A stretch of DNA of 64,000 nucleotides. Source: Paenibacillus humicola. Lineage in GTDB: Bacteria > Bacillota > Bacilli > Paenibacillales > Paenibacillaceae. Position numbers and translations under genes: made by a program. The DNA is taken from the NCBI RefSeq assembly GCF_028826105.1, contig NZ_JAQGPL010000001.1, positions 1,328,501 to 1,392,500 of the forward strand, written 5' to 3'. This document shows, one piece after another, positions 7,579 to 16,673 of the stretch. Every line of letters starts with the position of its first letter. Within the stretch, counting starts at the first letter, position 1. The notes under the pieces were generated by a model, which saw only the letters and a program-made list of their open reading frames with translations, ran no database searches and was not told the origin of the DNA.

Positions 7579-9918
7579 ATGAAACTACGATCACGACTCG
7601 CCCGGTTCCAAGTCAACAAACTCTATATCCGCATGCTGCTATGTTTCTTGTCGCTGCTGCTGCCGATCATTATCGTCGGCGTGATCGTGTACGTTCAGAA
7701 CATTCACATCCAGAAGAAAGAGCTGGAGGAGAAGGCCGCGAGCAACCTGAATTTCTCCGCCAAATCGATCGACACGTTCCTGCATATCGCGGAGACGTCG
7801 GAGACCGATTTCCTGCAGAGCCATATCGTGCAGCAGAATTTGCGGCCGGTCGATTTGTTGACGGATCGCCAGCGGGAACAGACCGCCTCCATCATTCAAC
7901 AGCTCTCATTCTACCGCGCCATCGGCAGCTCGTTCATAGACGAGCTGTTTGTTTATTTGGACGATCAGCAGATCTACCGCAGTGATGGCGTCGAGACGTT
8001 CCATGATTTCTTTGAGAAGTTCAACCGCTTCGATCAGTATCCGCTCTCTTTTTGGGATTCGCTGCGCCGTACGGGACAGCCGTTCGACGTGCTCGCTCCC
8101 TCCCCAGTAGAGAAGACGTTCTACACCAATAAAATGACGGTCATCCCGCTTGTCACCGTGCAGTATCTGAACGGCCGCAAAACGGCCGTGGTGGCTGACA
8201 TTTCCGCCAGAGCTATTCTCCAGACGCTGAACACCAACAACGTGTACGACAGCGCCTGGTCTCTGGTGCTGGACCCGAAAGGGGAGCCGATAGTCTCCGG
8301 TCCCGGGGAGACGTTTACGGACGACCCCAAGCAGCTTCGCGCCATTCGGGGACGGTTTGCTAATCCGCATGTCAAATTCGCGGATATGACGATCGGCGGC
8401 GTGTCCTATCTCGTAACCCGCTCGGTTTCCGCGACGTACGGCTGGCAGTACTTTTTCTTCATTCCCGCATTCGAATACAAGAAGCAGGCCACCGGCATTC
8501 TCAGCATGACGGTTTGGCTCTGCGTGATCCTGCTGGTCATCGGCGTGGCGTTCTCCCTCCTTTTCAGCCGAAGACTTTACCACCCGATCCGAAACATCCG
8601 CGACATTCTGCTCCAGCAGGATCCGTTACCCGAGTCGGCGTCGCATAACGAGTTTGAACTGATCGGCACCGGCATCCGCAGGCTGCTGGAGAACCAGCTT
8701 AGGCTGACCCGCTACTCCCTGGACTATGTGGATCAACTGCTTACAGCCCTAATTGCAGGCCAGAATCCGGAGGACAAGACTGCGCTGCACGACGCCCTGC
8801 AGGAGCTTGGGTTCACGGACGGCCCGTACCAGTGCGTGGCTATCCAGCTTCAATTCAATGAACCTTTCGTTCAGGACATTCCGGATGGGGACAGGCTGGT
8901 CATGCTGAAGCAGGTGAAAAAGGTGCTGTGGGTGCTCCTCCGCCAGGAGCTGCCGGCTTACTTGATGGAGTATCGGCATTTGTTGTTTATCGGGGTCTGC
9001 AGCATCCGCGACCCGCAGGACCGCGAGAAGCTGCGGCGGGCGCTCGATACCATCCTCCGTACCTTCGATTATGATTTGCAGTACTGCCGGCTGTATATCG
9101 GGATTGGCGGGGCGAAGCGTCGGCTGGAGGAGTTATTCCAATCTTATAACGAGGCGATGACAGCCATCGCCCATCGTCCGACGGACAGCAGCTTGGCGGT
9201 CATCGATTCGGCTGAGCTGAAAATGGAGAACCACTATTACTATTTTCTAGCGGACGAGCGGAGGGTGATTAACTGCCTGAAGGTGGGAGATCCGGAGCTG
9301 CTGCACAGGACCGTCACGGAGATTGTCGAGGTCAACCGGCAGAAAGGCGTGTCCCTCCGCTATATGGGCATTCTGCTGACGGAACTGTTTTATACCGGCA
9401 ACAAGTTTCTGGCCGAGCAGCGGCAGCATGCGGGGCAGCTGCTCAGCGAAGAGGAATGGGACAAGCTCTGCCGCGGCATGGAGGCGCCGTTCGAATTCGA
9501 GGCGCGGCTGCAGCTGCTGCATGATTATTTCCATGAAATTATTCGGCGCACAGCGCCGAAGGAGGAAGCATCCGGCAGCCCGCTTGTTCCGGCCATTCTG
9601 GCCTATATCCATGAGAACTACCGCAAGGACCTGTACCTGGAACAAATCGCCGCGGAAATGGGCGTCACCGCGAAGTACGTGTCCAAGATCTTCAAGGAGA
9701 AGACGGGCACGAATCTGACGGATTACCTCAGCGAGGTGCGCATCCGGGAAGCGAAAGCGATGCTGGTCGAGACCGATCTAAAAATATCCGAAATCGGGGA
9801 ATGCGTCGGCATCCCCAGCCGGGCGACCTTTTTTCGCCTGTTCAAGAAGAGCGAAGGCGTGTCGCCGCACGATTACCGGAAACGGCTGGCCGCTGAGCCC
9901 GATGAGAAGGCGAATTGA
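7579..9918 (+). CDS. Membrane-anchored AraC-family transcriptional regulator
   Basis: A 779-residue one-component sensor. A first membrane helix lies at about residues 19-43, an extracellular Cache-like sensor at about 45-300, and a second helix (MTVWLCVILLVIGVAF) at about 306-330. A cytoplasmic middle region follows, and an AraC-type double helix-turn-helix fills about 670-770 (LEQIAAEMGVTAKYVSKIF, then GIPSRATFFRLFKKSEGVSP). Such proteins are common in Paenibacillus next to LplB/YtcP transporters and regulate them directly. The ATG follows GGAGGTG. A frame extending 45 codons upstream is open but starts in sequence of leader type and has no ribosome site. The cre site upstream suggests catabolite repression. 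Confidence 0.9.
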   Translation: MKLRSRLARFQVNKLYIRMLLCFLSLLLPIIIVGVIVYVQNIHIQKKELEEKAASNLNFSAKSIDTFLHIAETSETDFLQSHIVQQNLRPVDLLTDRQREQTASIIQQLSFYRAIGSSFIDELFVYLDDQQIYRSDGVETFHDFFEKFNRFDQYPLSFWDSLRRTGQPFDVLAPSPVEKTFYTNKMTVIPLVTVQYLNGRKTAVVADISARAILQTLNTNNVYDSAWSLVLDPKGEPIVSGPGETFTDDPKQLRAIRGRFANPHVKFADMTIGGVSYLVTRSVSATYGWQYFFFIPAFEYKKQATGILSMTVWLCVILLVIGVAFSLLFSRRLYHPIRNIRDILLQQDPLPESASHNEFELIGTGIRRLLENQLRLTRYSLDYVDQLLTALIAGQNPEDKTALHDALQELGFTDGPYQCVAIQLQFNEPFVQDIPDGDRLVMLKQVKKVLWVLLRQELPAYLMEYRHLLFIGVCSIRDPQDREKLRRALDTILRTFDYDLQYCRLYIGIGGAKRRLEELFQSYNEAMTAIAHRPTDSSLAVIDSAELKMENHYYYFLADERRVINCLKVGDPELLHRTVTEIVEVNRQKGVSLRYMGILLTELFYTGNKFLAEQRQHAGQLLSEEEWDKLCRGMEAPFEFEARLQLLHDYFHEIIRRTAPKEEASGSPLVPAILAYIHENYRKDLYLEQIAAEMGVTAKYVSKIFKEKTGTNLTDYLSEVRIREAKAMLVETDLKISEIGECVGIPSRATFFRLFKKSEGVSPHDYRKRLAAEPDEKAN

Positions 9919-10036
9919 GACAAAGCGGATAAATGAAACATGGAATCCCCGGGCGGAAAGGTGAGACATCGAAGGGGATTTTGATTATTTCGCTGCCGGC
10001 AGGACCCGGTTATGCTGTGACCAAGGAGGAATGCCC

Positions 10037-10990
10037 ATGAGCCTGCCCGTCTTGGAATCGGCCGTTCAGCCGCAGAAGGGGATCCGCAGAAGGAAAGTCA
10101 TGCTGGCCCTGGCTCGCAACAGTTATTTGTATGCCATGTTTGCGCTGCCGGCTCTGTATTTTATCGTCTTTCATTATGTCCCGATGTTCGGCAATCTGAT
10201 CGCCTTTGAGGATTATAACGTCGTGCAGGGCTTCTTTCACAGTGATTGGGTAGGGCTGAAATTTTTCCGCGAGTTCATGACCGACCCTTATTTCTGGAAG
10301 CTGGTGCGCAATACGCTGCTGCTCAGCGTGTACACGATCCTGTTTTCCTTTCCGGCCCCGGTTATCTTTGCCCTGCTGCTCAACGAGCTGAGGCTGTCGC
10401 TGTTCAAACGATTCGTGCAATCGGTCACCTATCTGCCGCACTTCCTGTCCACGGTCGTCGTGGCCGGCATGCTGGTGAACTTCCTTTCGATTGACGGCCT
10501 GTTCAATCAGCTCATCCAGTTCTTCGGCGGTCAGAAGATCCAGTTCCTGAATGAAGCGGGATGGTTTCGGACGATCTATGTCGGCTCGGAGATCTGGCAG
10601 GGAACCGGATGGGGCACGATCATCTATTTGGCCGCGCTGACCGCTATCGACCCGCAGCTCTACGAAGCGGCCCGCATGGACGGGGCCGGGCGCCTGCGGC
10701 AGATGTGGAGCGTGACACTGCCCGGGATGGCGCCGGTCATCATTATTTTGCTGCTGCTGAACCTGGGCCACATCATGTCGGTCGGCTTCGAGAAGATTTT
10801 GCTGCTTTACACGGGCTCCACGTACGAGACGGCGGACGTGATCCAGACCTATGTCTACCGTAGGGGGCTGCTCGATGCGGACCTGAGCTACGCCACAGCG
10901 GTCAGCATTTTCCAATCGGTCCTGGCCTTCGTGCTGGTTGTCCTCGCCAACCAGGTCGCCCGCAAAGTCAGCGACACCAGTTTATGGTAA
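10037..10990 (+). CDS. lplB: LplB-type sugar ABC transporter permease
   Basis: A 317-residue inner-membrane permease with six helices. It has the MalF-like loop YEAARMDGAGRLRQMW that contacts the ATPase. The second ATG (10037) is chosen because AAGGAGGA ends right at the first ATG (10031), which is too close. The stop overlaps the ribosome site of the next permease by a few bases, so the two are coupled. No ATPase gene is found in the window; an MsmX-type shared ATPase is likely. The substrate is probably an oligosaccharide, not identified. Confidence 0.93.
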   Translation: MSLPVLESAVQPQKGIRRRKVMLALARNSYLYAMFALPALYFIVFHYVPMFGNLIAFEDYNVVQGFFHSDWVGLKFFREFMTDPYFWKLVRNTLLLSVYTILFSFPAPVIFALLLNELRLSLFKRFVQSVTYLPHFLSTVVVAGMLVNFLSIDGLFNQLIQFFGGQKIQFLNEAGWFRTIYVGSEIWQGTGWGTIIYLAALTAIDPQLYEAARMDGAGRLRQMWSVTLPGMAPVIIILLLLNLGHIMSVGFEKILLLYTGSTYETADVIQTYVYRRGLLDADLSYATAVSIFQSVLAFVLVVLANQVARKVSDTSLW

Positions 10991-11002
10991 GGAGGCGAAG
11001 CG

Positions 11003-11875
11003 ATGCCGGGCAAAAAATTCGATGCCTTTACGTTGTTCAATGTCCTGATCATGCTGGCCGCGATCGTCGTAACGCTGTACCCGCTCTATTACATGGCGAT
11101 CGTCTCCATCAGCGACGGCAATGAGGTGATGCGCGGCAGTATCGGCTGGTTTCCGAAGGGCGTCAATTTCAAGGCCTACCAAATTATTTTCGCCGATCCG
11201 TCGATCGTGCGCGCGTACGCGAACACGTTTCTGTATACTGCCGTCGGCACGACGATCAATCTGCTCCTGACGGCGTTGTGCGCCTACCCGCTGTCGCGAA
11301 AAACGTTCTACGGGCGCAATCTGTTCACGCTGCTGATCGTCTTCACGATGTTTTTCGACGGCGGGCTCATTCCCCGCTACCTGGTCGTCAATTCGATCGG
11401 CATGATGAATACGATCTGGGCGATCGTGCTGCCGCCGGCTATCAACGTCTGGTACATGGTGATGATGCGGACGTTCTTCCAGAGCATTCCGGGCGAGCTG
11501 CATGAATCCGCGTATATGGACGGGGCGCATGACGGGAAGGTTTTCCTCCGGGTGGTGCTGCCGCTGTCGCTGCCGATCATGGCGACGATGGTGCTGTTTT
11601 ACGCGGTTTGGCATTGGAACAGCTTCTTCCCGGCGCTGATTTACCTGAATGACAAGGCCTGGTACCCGCTGCAGATCATTCTGCGCAATATTGTCGTGGA
11701 GGGCGATATGGCCCAGCAGTCCAATGCCTTGGGCGGGGATCTCGGCACGCTGGTGATCGCAAACAACATTAAGTACGGCGTCGTGATTGTGGCGGTGCTG
11801 CCGATTCTGCTCGTCTATCCGTTCCTCCAAAAGTATTTCGTGAAGGGCGCCATGGTCGGCTCCCTCAAGGGCTAG
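11003..11875 (+). CDS. ytcP: YtcP/LplC-type sugar ABC transporter permease
   Basis: A 290-residue second permease of the MalG class with six helices and the coupling loop ESAYMDGAHDGKVFLRVVLP. It ends in the family-typical YPFLQKYFVKGAMVGSLKG. AAGGAGG sits seven bases before the ATG and overlaps the stop of the partner gene. It forms the channel with the LplB-type protein upstream; the binding lipoprotein follows after 64 bases. Confidence 0.93.
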   Translation: MPGKKFDAFTLFNVLIMLAAIVVTLYPLYYMAIVSISDGNEVMRGSIGWFPKGVNFKAYQIIFADPSIVRAYANTFLYTAVGTTINLLLTALCAYPLSRKTFYGRNLFTLLIVFTMFFDGGLIPRYLVVNSIGMMNTIWAIVLPPAINVWYMVMMRTFFQSIPGELHESAYMDGAHDGKVFLRVVLPLSLPIMATMVLFYAVWHWNSFFPALIYLNDKAWYPLQIILRNIVVEGDMAQQSNALGGDLGTLVIANNIKYGVVIVAVLPILLVYPFLQKYFVKGAMVGSLKG

Positions 11876-11939
11876 GTTTTCGGCTTGGCCGTCCCGTGCG
11901 GCGGCTGTGAGAAACAATACAGGGCAATGGAGGGGTAAC

Positions 11940-13520
11940 ATGAGAAAGAGACTGGGAGCAAAAAGCTGTTCGCTGATGGTTGCGTTGATGTTGACCGCAT
12001 CGGTCGGCCTGGCCGGCTGCAGCGGCGGAGCGGGCAAGTCGGGCGATGACGCAGGCAGTGCCGGCGGCAATGCGTCGAGCGGCAGGAAAACGGTGGAGAT
12101 TACCGTGATGAGGGGAGAGCATCCGGCGCAGCCTTTGGTCCAGGATTCGCCCGTCATGAAGGAGATCGAGAAGCAGACCGGTGTGAAGATCGATCTGCAG
12201 TCCGTACCGGGAAGTGATTACGACGCCAAGAAGAAGACGTTAATCACCACCAACAACATCCCCGATGTCCTCAGCGTGTCGCGCACCGATCTGGAGAATT
12301 TTGCGAAGACGGGAATTTTCCTGGATGTCACCAAGTATCTGGATCAGATGCCCAACTTCAAGAAGCGGCTCGAGGAGCAGCCCGAGACTCAAAAGCTTAT
12401 GATGGACGGCAAGCTTTACGGCTTTCCGACCCTAGCCCAAAATCAGTTCAATCTCGGCCAGCTGCCGATGATCCGCACGGACGTGCTGAAGAAACTGAAC
12501 CTGAATATACCGACCACCTTCGACGAGCTGTACGACGTGCTCAAGAAAATGAAGGCGGCGTATCCGGACAGCTACCCCTGGACGATGCGGAACGGCACCG
12601 ACTCCAACCTGAGCTTTCTGGAGTATGCTTTCGGGTCGGGCCATACGATCTACTACGAGCCGGATCAGAAGAAGTATCTGTACGGTCCCGCGCATCCCGA
12701 ATACAAAGCGGCGCTTGAGTATCTGCACAAGCTGTATGCGGATAAGCTGCTCGACCCCAACTTCACCAACGCCACGCTGCAGCAGTGGCAGGAAAACCTG
12801 AGCTCGGGCAAATCGCTGTTTTTCTACGACAACTACTCGTTCACCGTCAACTTCAATAACGTTCTGCAGCAGAAGGATCCGAACCAGAAGTTCGATATGG
12901 TGCCGGTGCTGACCGCGCCAGACGGCAAGAAGCGCAGCTACGCGTATATCTACGGGCATCCCGAGGACATGTTCGCCGTCAGCGCCAAGGTGAAAAATCC
13001 GGAAGCGGTGATGAAGCTGTTCGATTGGATGTACAGCGACGAAGGCGCCCGGGTCACGAATTTCGGCATCGAGGGCACGCACTATACAACGAAAGACGGA
13101 AAGCCGGTCATCAACCCGTCCGTCATCGATCAGTTCAAGGATAAGCAGGACCCTTTCCGAGCCATGCAGTCCGCGCTCGGAACCGGGCTGCTGACGTTCG
13201 ACGTGTACACGAACGACGATCCCCAGCTGGCGGTCTCGCCGCCGGACTTGAAGCGCTGGTCGGATTTTGTGGGTCAGGAGATGAAGGAGGGGCTCATTCA
13301 AGCGCAGGTGCTGGAGCCTTCGTTTACGGATGAGGAACGCGATCAGCTGAAGCAGCTGCGCACCAAGGTGGATACGATTGTGGAGCAGAACATCGATAAA
13401 TTCGTGCTCGGCACGCGGCCGCTGACCGAATTCGATGCCTTCATGAAGGAAGTGAAGGCGGCCGGCGCCGAAGATATAGAGAAGATTTATAACGATGCCC
13501 TTGCGAGAACATCCAATTGA
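11940..13520 (+). CDS. Extracellular solute-binding lipoprotein (LipO/family 1)
   Basis: A 526-residue lipoprotein with signal peptide and lipobox GLAGC (Cys27), followed by a Gly/Ser-rich linker. The mature protein has the type I binding-protein fold for oligosaccharides (VEITVMRGEHPAQP, then LYGFPTLAQN). It delivers substrate to the two permeases upstream. The ATG at 11940 has GGAGGGG five bases before it; an upstream ATG at 11907 would bury the signal peptide. The last codons lie in an 18-base direct repeat that recurs just after the stop. Confidence 0.92.
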   Translation: MRKRLGAKSCSLMVALMLTASVGLAGCSGGAGKSGDDAGSAGGNASSGRKTVEITVMRGEHPAQPLVQDSPVMKEIEKQTGVKIDLQSVPGSDYDAKKKTLITTNNIPDVLSVSRTDLENFAKTGIFLDVTKYLDQMPNFKKRLEEQPETQKLMMDGKLYGFPTLAQNQFNLGQLPMIRTDVLKKLNLNIPTTFDELYDVLKKMKAAYPDSYPWTMRNGTDSNLSFLEYAFGSGHTIYYEPDQKKYLYGPAHPEYKAALEYLHKLYADKLLDPNFTNATLQQWQENLSSGKSLFFYDNYSFTVNFNNVLQQKDPNQKFDMVPVLTAPDGKKRSYAYIYGHPEDMFAVSAKVKNPEAVMKLFDWMYSDEGARVTNFGIEGTHYTTKDGKPVINPSVIDQFKDKQDPFRAMQSALGTGLLTFDVYTNDDPQLAVSPPDLKRWSDFVGQEMKEGLIQAQVLEPSFTDEERDQLKQLRTKVDTIVEQNIDKFVLGTRPLTEFDAFMKEVKAAGAEDIEKIYNDALARTSN

Positions 13521-13543
13521 TCTGTTTGCGGGAACATCCAATT
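13501..13543 (+). repeat. Short direct repeat spanning the binding-protein stop codon
   Basis: TTGCGAGAACATCCAATT (13501-13518) and TTGCGGGAACATCCAATT (13526-13543) differ at one base and are 25 bases apart. The first copy contains the last sense codons; the second is non-coding, so it is a small tandem duplication. Confidence 0.9.
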
Positions 13544-13565
13544 CATTCGTGATAAAGGAGACGCT

Positions 13566-14528
13566 ATGGAAACCAAAAAAGAATTCGTATTTGCCGATGA
13601 AAAGCCGTTTAAGCAGTGCCACGCGTCCACGGTGCTCGCGCTGTCGGACGGAGAGGTGCTGACGGCATATTTTGCCGGCACGCGGGAGAAAAACCCGGAC
13701 GTCGCCATTTGGCTGTCGCGTCGTAGCCGGGAGGGCAGCTGGTCGGCCCCGGCGGTCGCTGCCGACGAAGCGGATATCGCCCACTGGAATCCGGTGCTGT
13801 TCCAGGCGCCGGATACCGGCCATATTTGGCTCTTTTACAAGGTCGGCCATGAAATTCCGGAATGGTTTACCCGCTACATCGTGTCGAAGGACGGCGGGCA
13901 TACGTGGAGCGAGCCCGCCGAGCTGGTGCCCGGAGATATCGGCGGCCGCGGCCCGGTCCGCAACAAGCCGATCGTGCTCCGGAGCGGGCGCTGGCTCGCG
14001 CCGGCCTCGCTCGAAACGAAGACGGATTGGGATGCTTTCGTGGACATCTCCGACGATGGCGGCCGTACATGGCGGGAGCGCGCCGTCCCGCTGGACCGCG
14101 GGCAGTTGAAAGGCAAAGGAATCATCCAGCCCACGCTGTGGGAAGACGCGGCCGGCGTGCACATGCTGCTCCGCAGCACGGAAGGCTTCGTCTACCGCAG
14201 CGGCTCCGCGGATAACGGGGAGAGCTGGACGGAGGCGCACGCGATCGACCTGCCGAACAACAACAGCGGGATCGACCTCGCCGCGGCGGGCGACGGCCGT
14301 TTGTATCTGGTGATGAATCCGGTCCGGGGCGACTGGGCGGCACGGACGCCGCTCGTGCTGCAGCAGTCGGAGGACGGAGGGCGCACCTGGCGAGAGGTGC
14401 TGGTGCTGGAGGATGAGCCGGGCGAGTACTCGTACCCCGCGATCATCGCGGATGGCGGCACGCTGCACCTCACCTACACGTGGCGCCGCGAGCGGATTGT
14501 TTATTGGCGAATTGATTTGGGGCGGTAA
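13566..14528 (+). CDS. Sialidase-fold (BNR/Asp-box) protein, exo-glycosidase candidate
   Basis: A 320-residue cytosolic protein of the predicted neuraminidase family (six-bladed beta propeller). Asp boxes are visible as SKDGGHTW, SDDGGRTW, SADNGESW and SEDGGRTW, plus a degenerate REGSW. The N-terminus HASTVLALSDGEVLTAYFAG is typical of the family. There is no signal peptide, so it would work on imported sugar. AAAGGAGA precedes the ATG. Together with the aldolase downstream it hints at sialic-acid-like or other acidic sugars, but nanE/nanK partners are absent, so the substrate is open. Confidence 0.8.
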   Translation: METKKEFVFADEKPFKQCHASTVLALSDGEVLTAYFAGTREKNPDVAIWLSRRSREGSWSAPAVAADEADIAHWNPVLFQAPDTGHIWLFYKVGHEIPEWFTRYIVSKDGGHTWSEPAELVPGDIGGRGPVRNKPIVLRSGRWLAPASLETKTDWDAFVDISDDGGRTWRERAVPLDRGQLKGKGIIQPTLWEDAAGVHMLLRSTEGFVYRSGSADNGESWTEAHAIDLPNNNSGIDLAAAGDGRLYLVMNPVRGDWAARTPLVLQQSEDGGRTWREVLVLEDEPGEYSYPAIIADGGTLHLTYTWRRERIVYWRIDLGR

Positions 14529-14605
14529 TTCAAGGTCGGTAGAAGGTGGTAGATAAGTCCGTCCGGTAGAAAGGGACTTTACTTGGTCCGGAAAGGGGGA
14601 AGCTT

Positions 14606-16552
14606 ATGCGCTTCTCGCGTGATGCCGAGGAATACATCAATACCATCGGTATGGTCATGCGCCGCGTGCAAGCGGGAACGTTTCGGATGGGAAGCGAGAA
14701 CGGGGACCCGGACGAGCGGCCGGTGCACGCCGTACGCATCAGCCAATCGTTTCATATGGCGGCTTACGAGGTGACGAATGCACAGTATGAGCAGTTCGAC
14801 CCCGGCCATCGCAAACTTCGGGGCAAGTTGGGCTTCTCCAGGGACAATGAAGAAGCGGTCATCTTCGTCAGCTGGCATGAAGCGCAAGCGTTCTGCGAAT
14901 GGCTCACGAAGAAGGAAGGCCTGCCTTACCGGCTTCCGACCGAGGCGGAATGGGAATACGCGGCCCGGGCGGGTTCGGAGACCGCCTATTCCATGGGGGA
15001 CGTGTTCCCCCGCTCCCAGCATAAGAACCAGCGGGAAAGCTGGTTTCCCGATCCCGACCGTTCGCGCGGCGGGGGAGAAATCGTACCGCTGACGGTCGGG
15101 TGCTATCCGCCTAACGCATGGGGCCTCTACGATCTGCACGGCAATGTCGAGGAGTGGGTAGGGGACTGGTACGGGCCATTTGAGGCGGAGACGCAGGAGG
15201 ATCCTGTCGGGCGCGCGGATGGCGATTTTAAAGTGACCCGCGGCGGGAGTCATCAGACTTGGCCGTATTACCTTCGATCCGCCAACCGGCTAGGCACGAT
15301 TCCGGAAGATAAGCACTGGCTGATCGGGTTCCGTGTCGTGCTGGGCGATCGTCCGGCGACGAATCCGCTTCCTACGCCCTCGCCGCCGCAGTGGCAGCGG
15401 AATGTACTGCAGCACGTTCCGCCGGATGTGAACCAAGGACCGGATTCGGAACAGCCGTACTTTCTCGGTCCCCGCCGCTATGCCAAGGTCGTGCCCGGCA
15501 AGAAAGGGCCGCTCTATATCCACAACCATGTTGGAGACGTGACGGAAACCCCGAATGGCGATTTGATCGCCGTCTGGTATTCGACTACCTCCGAAGCGGG
15601 CCGGGAAATGCTGATCGCCGGCAGCCGGCTGCGTTATGGCGCGGCGGAGTGGGACGATCCCTGCGTCGTCTGGGATGCTCCGGACCGCAACATGTCAGGT
15701 GCGGCGTTGTTTTGGGACGAGGCGACGGACGTGATTTATCATTTCTGCGGATTGGGGGCGGCCGGCACCTGGGGGAATATCGCGCTCGTCATGCGAACGT
15801 CCCGGGATAACGGGGCGACCTGGTCGAAGGGCGCGATTATTGGTCCGGAGCATGGCCGGCGCACGATGCCGCTCTCTTCGGTGTTCAAGACGAAGGATGG
15901 CGAAATCGTCCTGTCCTGTGATGCCGTCACTGGCTCAGACGGCGGGACGGCGCTATGGGTCAGCGCTAACGGCGGCGTTACTTGGCGCGATGCGGGCGGC
16001 ACGATTGCCGGCATCCATGCACCGGCGGCAGAGCTTGAGGACGGACGCTTCATCGCTTTCGGCCGCGGGGACAATATCGGCGGCAAAATGCCGAAGAGCC
16101 TCAGTTCGGACAAGGGGAGGACATGGACGTACGAGGCCACGGAGTTCGATCCGCTGCTGAGCGGACAGCGGGCGGCGCTCATTCGCCTGCGGGAGGGGCC
16201 GCTGTTTCTGGCCACCTTCACGTCGGGCATGGATATCATCGATGCAGCCGGACGCTCTCGTCGCGTCAAAGGCATGATGGGATTCTTATCCATGGATAAT
16301 GGTGAAAGCTGGCCGTATCGGCGCCTGATCACCGACGACGGGCCGGGGCAGGTATGGGACGGGCAAGCCTGGACAGGACGTTTTATGCTAAGCGCCAAGA
16401 ACGCCGAGCCGAAGGGTTATTTTTCGGTCATTCAAACGAGAAACGGACTGATCCATCTGTTCAGCAGCGCCTTACATTATACATTCAACCTGAAATGGCT
16501 CATGACGCCCCCGCCAAGTGAGGAGGAGATGACGTTCACTCCATGGAAATGA
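14606..16552 (+). CDS. FGE-like (SUMF1) domain fused to a sialidase-fold domain
   Basis: A 648-residue two-domain protein. Residues about 10-255 match the formylglycine-generating-enzyme/EgtB/PvdO fold: AGTFRMGSENGDPDERP, YEVTNAQYEQF, YRLPTEAEWEYAARAGSET, GLYDLHGNVEEWVGDWYG and VTRGGSHQTWPYYLRSANR. Residues about 290-635 are a BNR propeller with Asp boxes SRDNGATW, SANGGVTW, SSDKGRTW and SMDNGESW. The region after RGGS, where FGE carries its catalytic cysteine pair, has none (HQTWPYYLRSANR), so it should not make formylglycine. The FGE-like part may be a binding or structural module. No signal peptide is seen. It sits between another sialidase-fold gene and the aldolase, in the same direction. 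Confidence 0.82.
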   Translation: MRFSRDAEEYINTIGMVMRRVQAGTFRMGSENGDPDERPVHAVRISQSFHMAAYEVTNAQYEQFDPGHRKLRGKLGFSRDNEEAVIFVSWHEAQAFCEWLTKKEGLPYRLPTEAEWEYAARAGSETAYSMGDVFPRSQHKNQRESWFPDPDRSRGGGEIVPLTVGCYPPNAWGLYDLHGNVEEWVGDWYGPFEAETQEDPVGRADGDFKVTRGGSHQTWPYYLRSANRLGTIPEDKHWLIGFRVVLGDRPATNPLPTPSPPQWQRNVLQHVPPDVNQGPDSEQPYFLGPRRYAKVVPGKKGPLYIHNHVGDVTETPNGDLIAVWYSTTSEAGREMLIAGSRLRYGAAEWDDPCVVWDAPDRNMSGAALFWDEATDVIYHFCGLGAAGTWGNIALVMRTSRDNGATWSKGAIIGPEHGRRTMPLSSVFKTKDGEIVLSCDAVTGSDGGTALWVSANGGVTWRDAGGTIAGIHAPAAELEDGRFIAFGRGDNIGGKMPKSLSSDKGRTWTYEATEFDPLLSGQRAALIRLREGPLFLATFTSGMDIIDAAGRSRRVKGMMGFLSMDNGESWPYRRLITDDGPGQVWDGQAWTGRFMLSAKNAEPKGYFSVIQTRNGLIHLFSSALHYTFNLKWLMTPPPSEEEMTFTPWK

Positions 16553-16673
16553 GGCGCCGGCTTGTTTATCTAACGGGTAGACGGACTGTCCGCTGCGGGC
16601 ACGAGTCCGACTCTCGGGCTGTGCGGCTGTTTCGGGCATACGACAAAATACAAAAATGAGAGGATTGGACCGA

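Noticed and set aside
14606..15360. Reading the FGE-like domain as the activating enzyme for the sulfatase
   Set aside because: The catalytic cysteine pair is absent after the RGGS motif and the genes are 33 kb apart.
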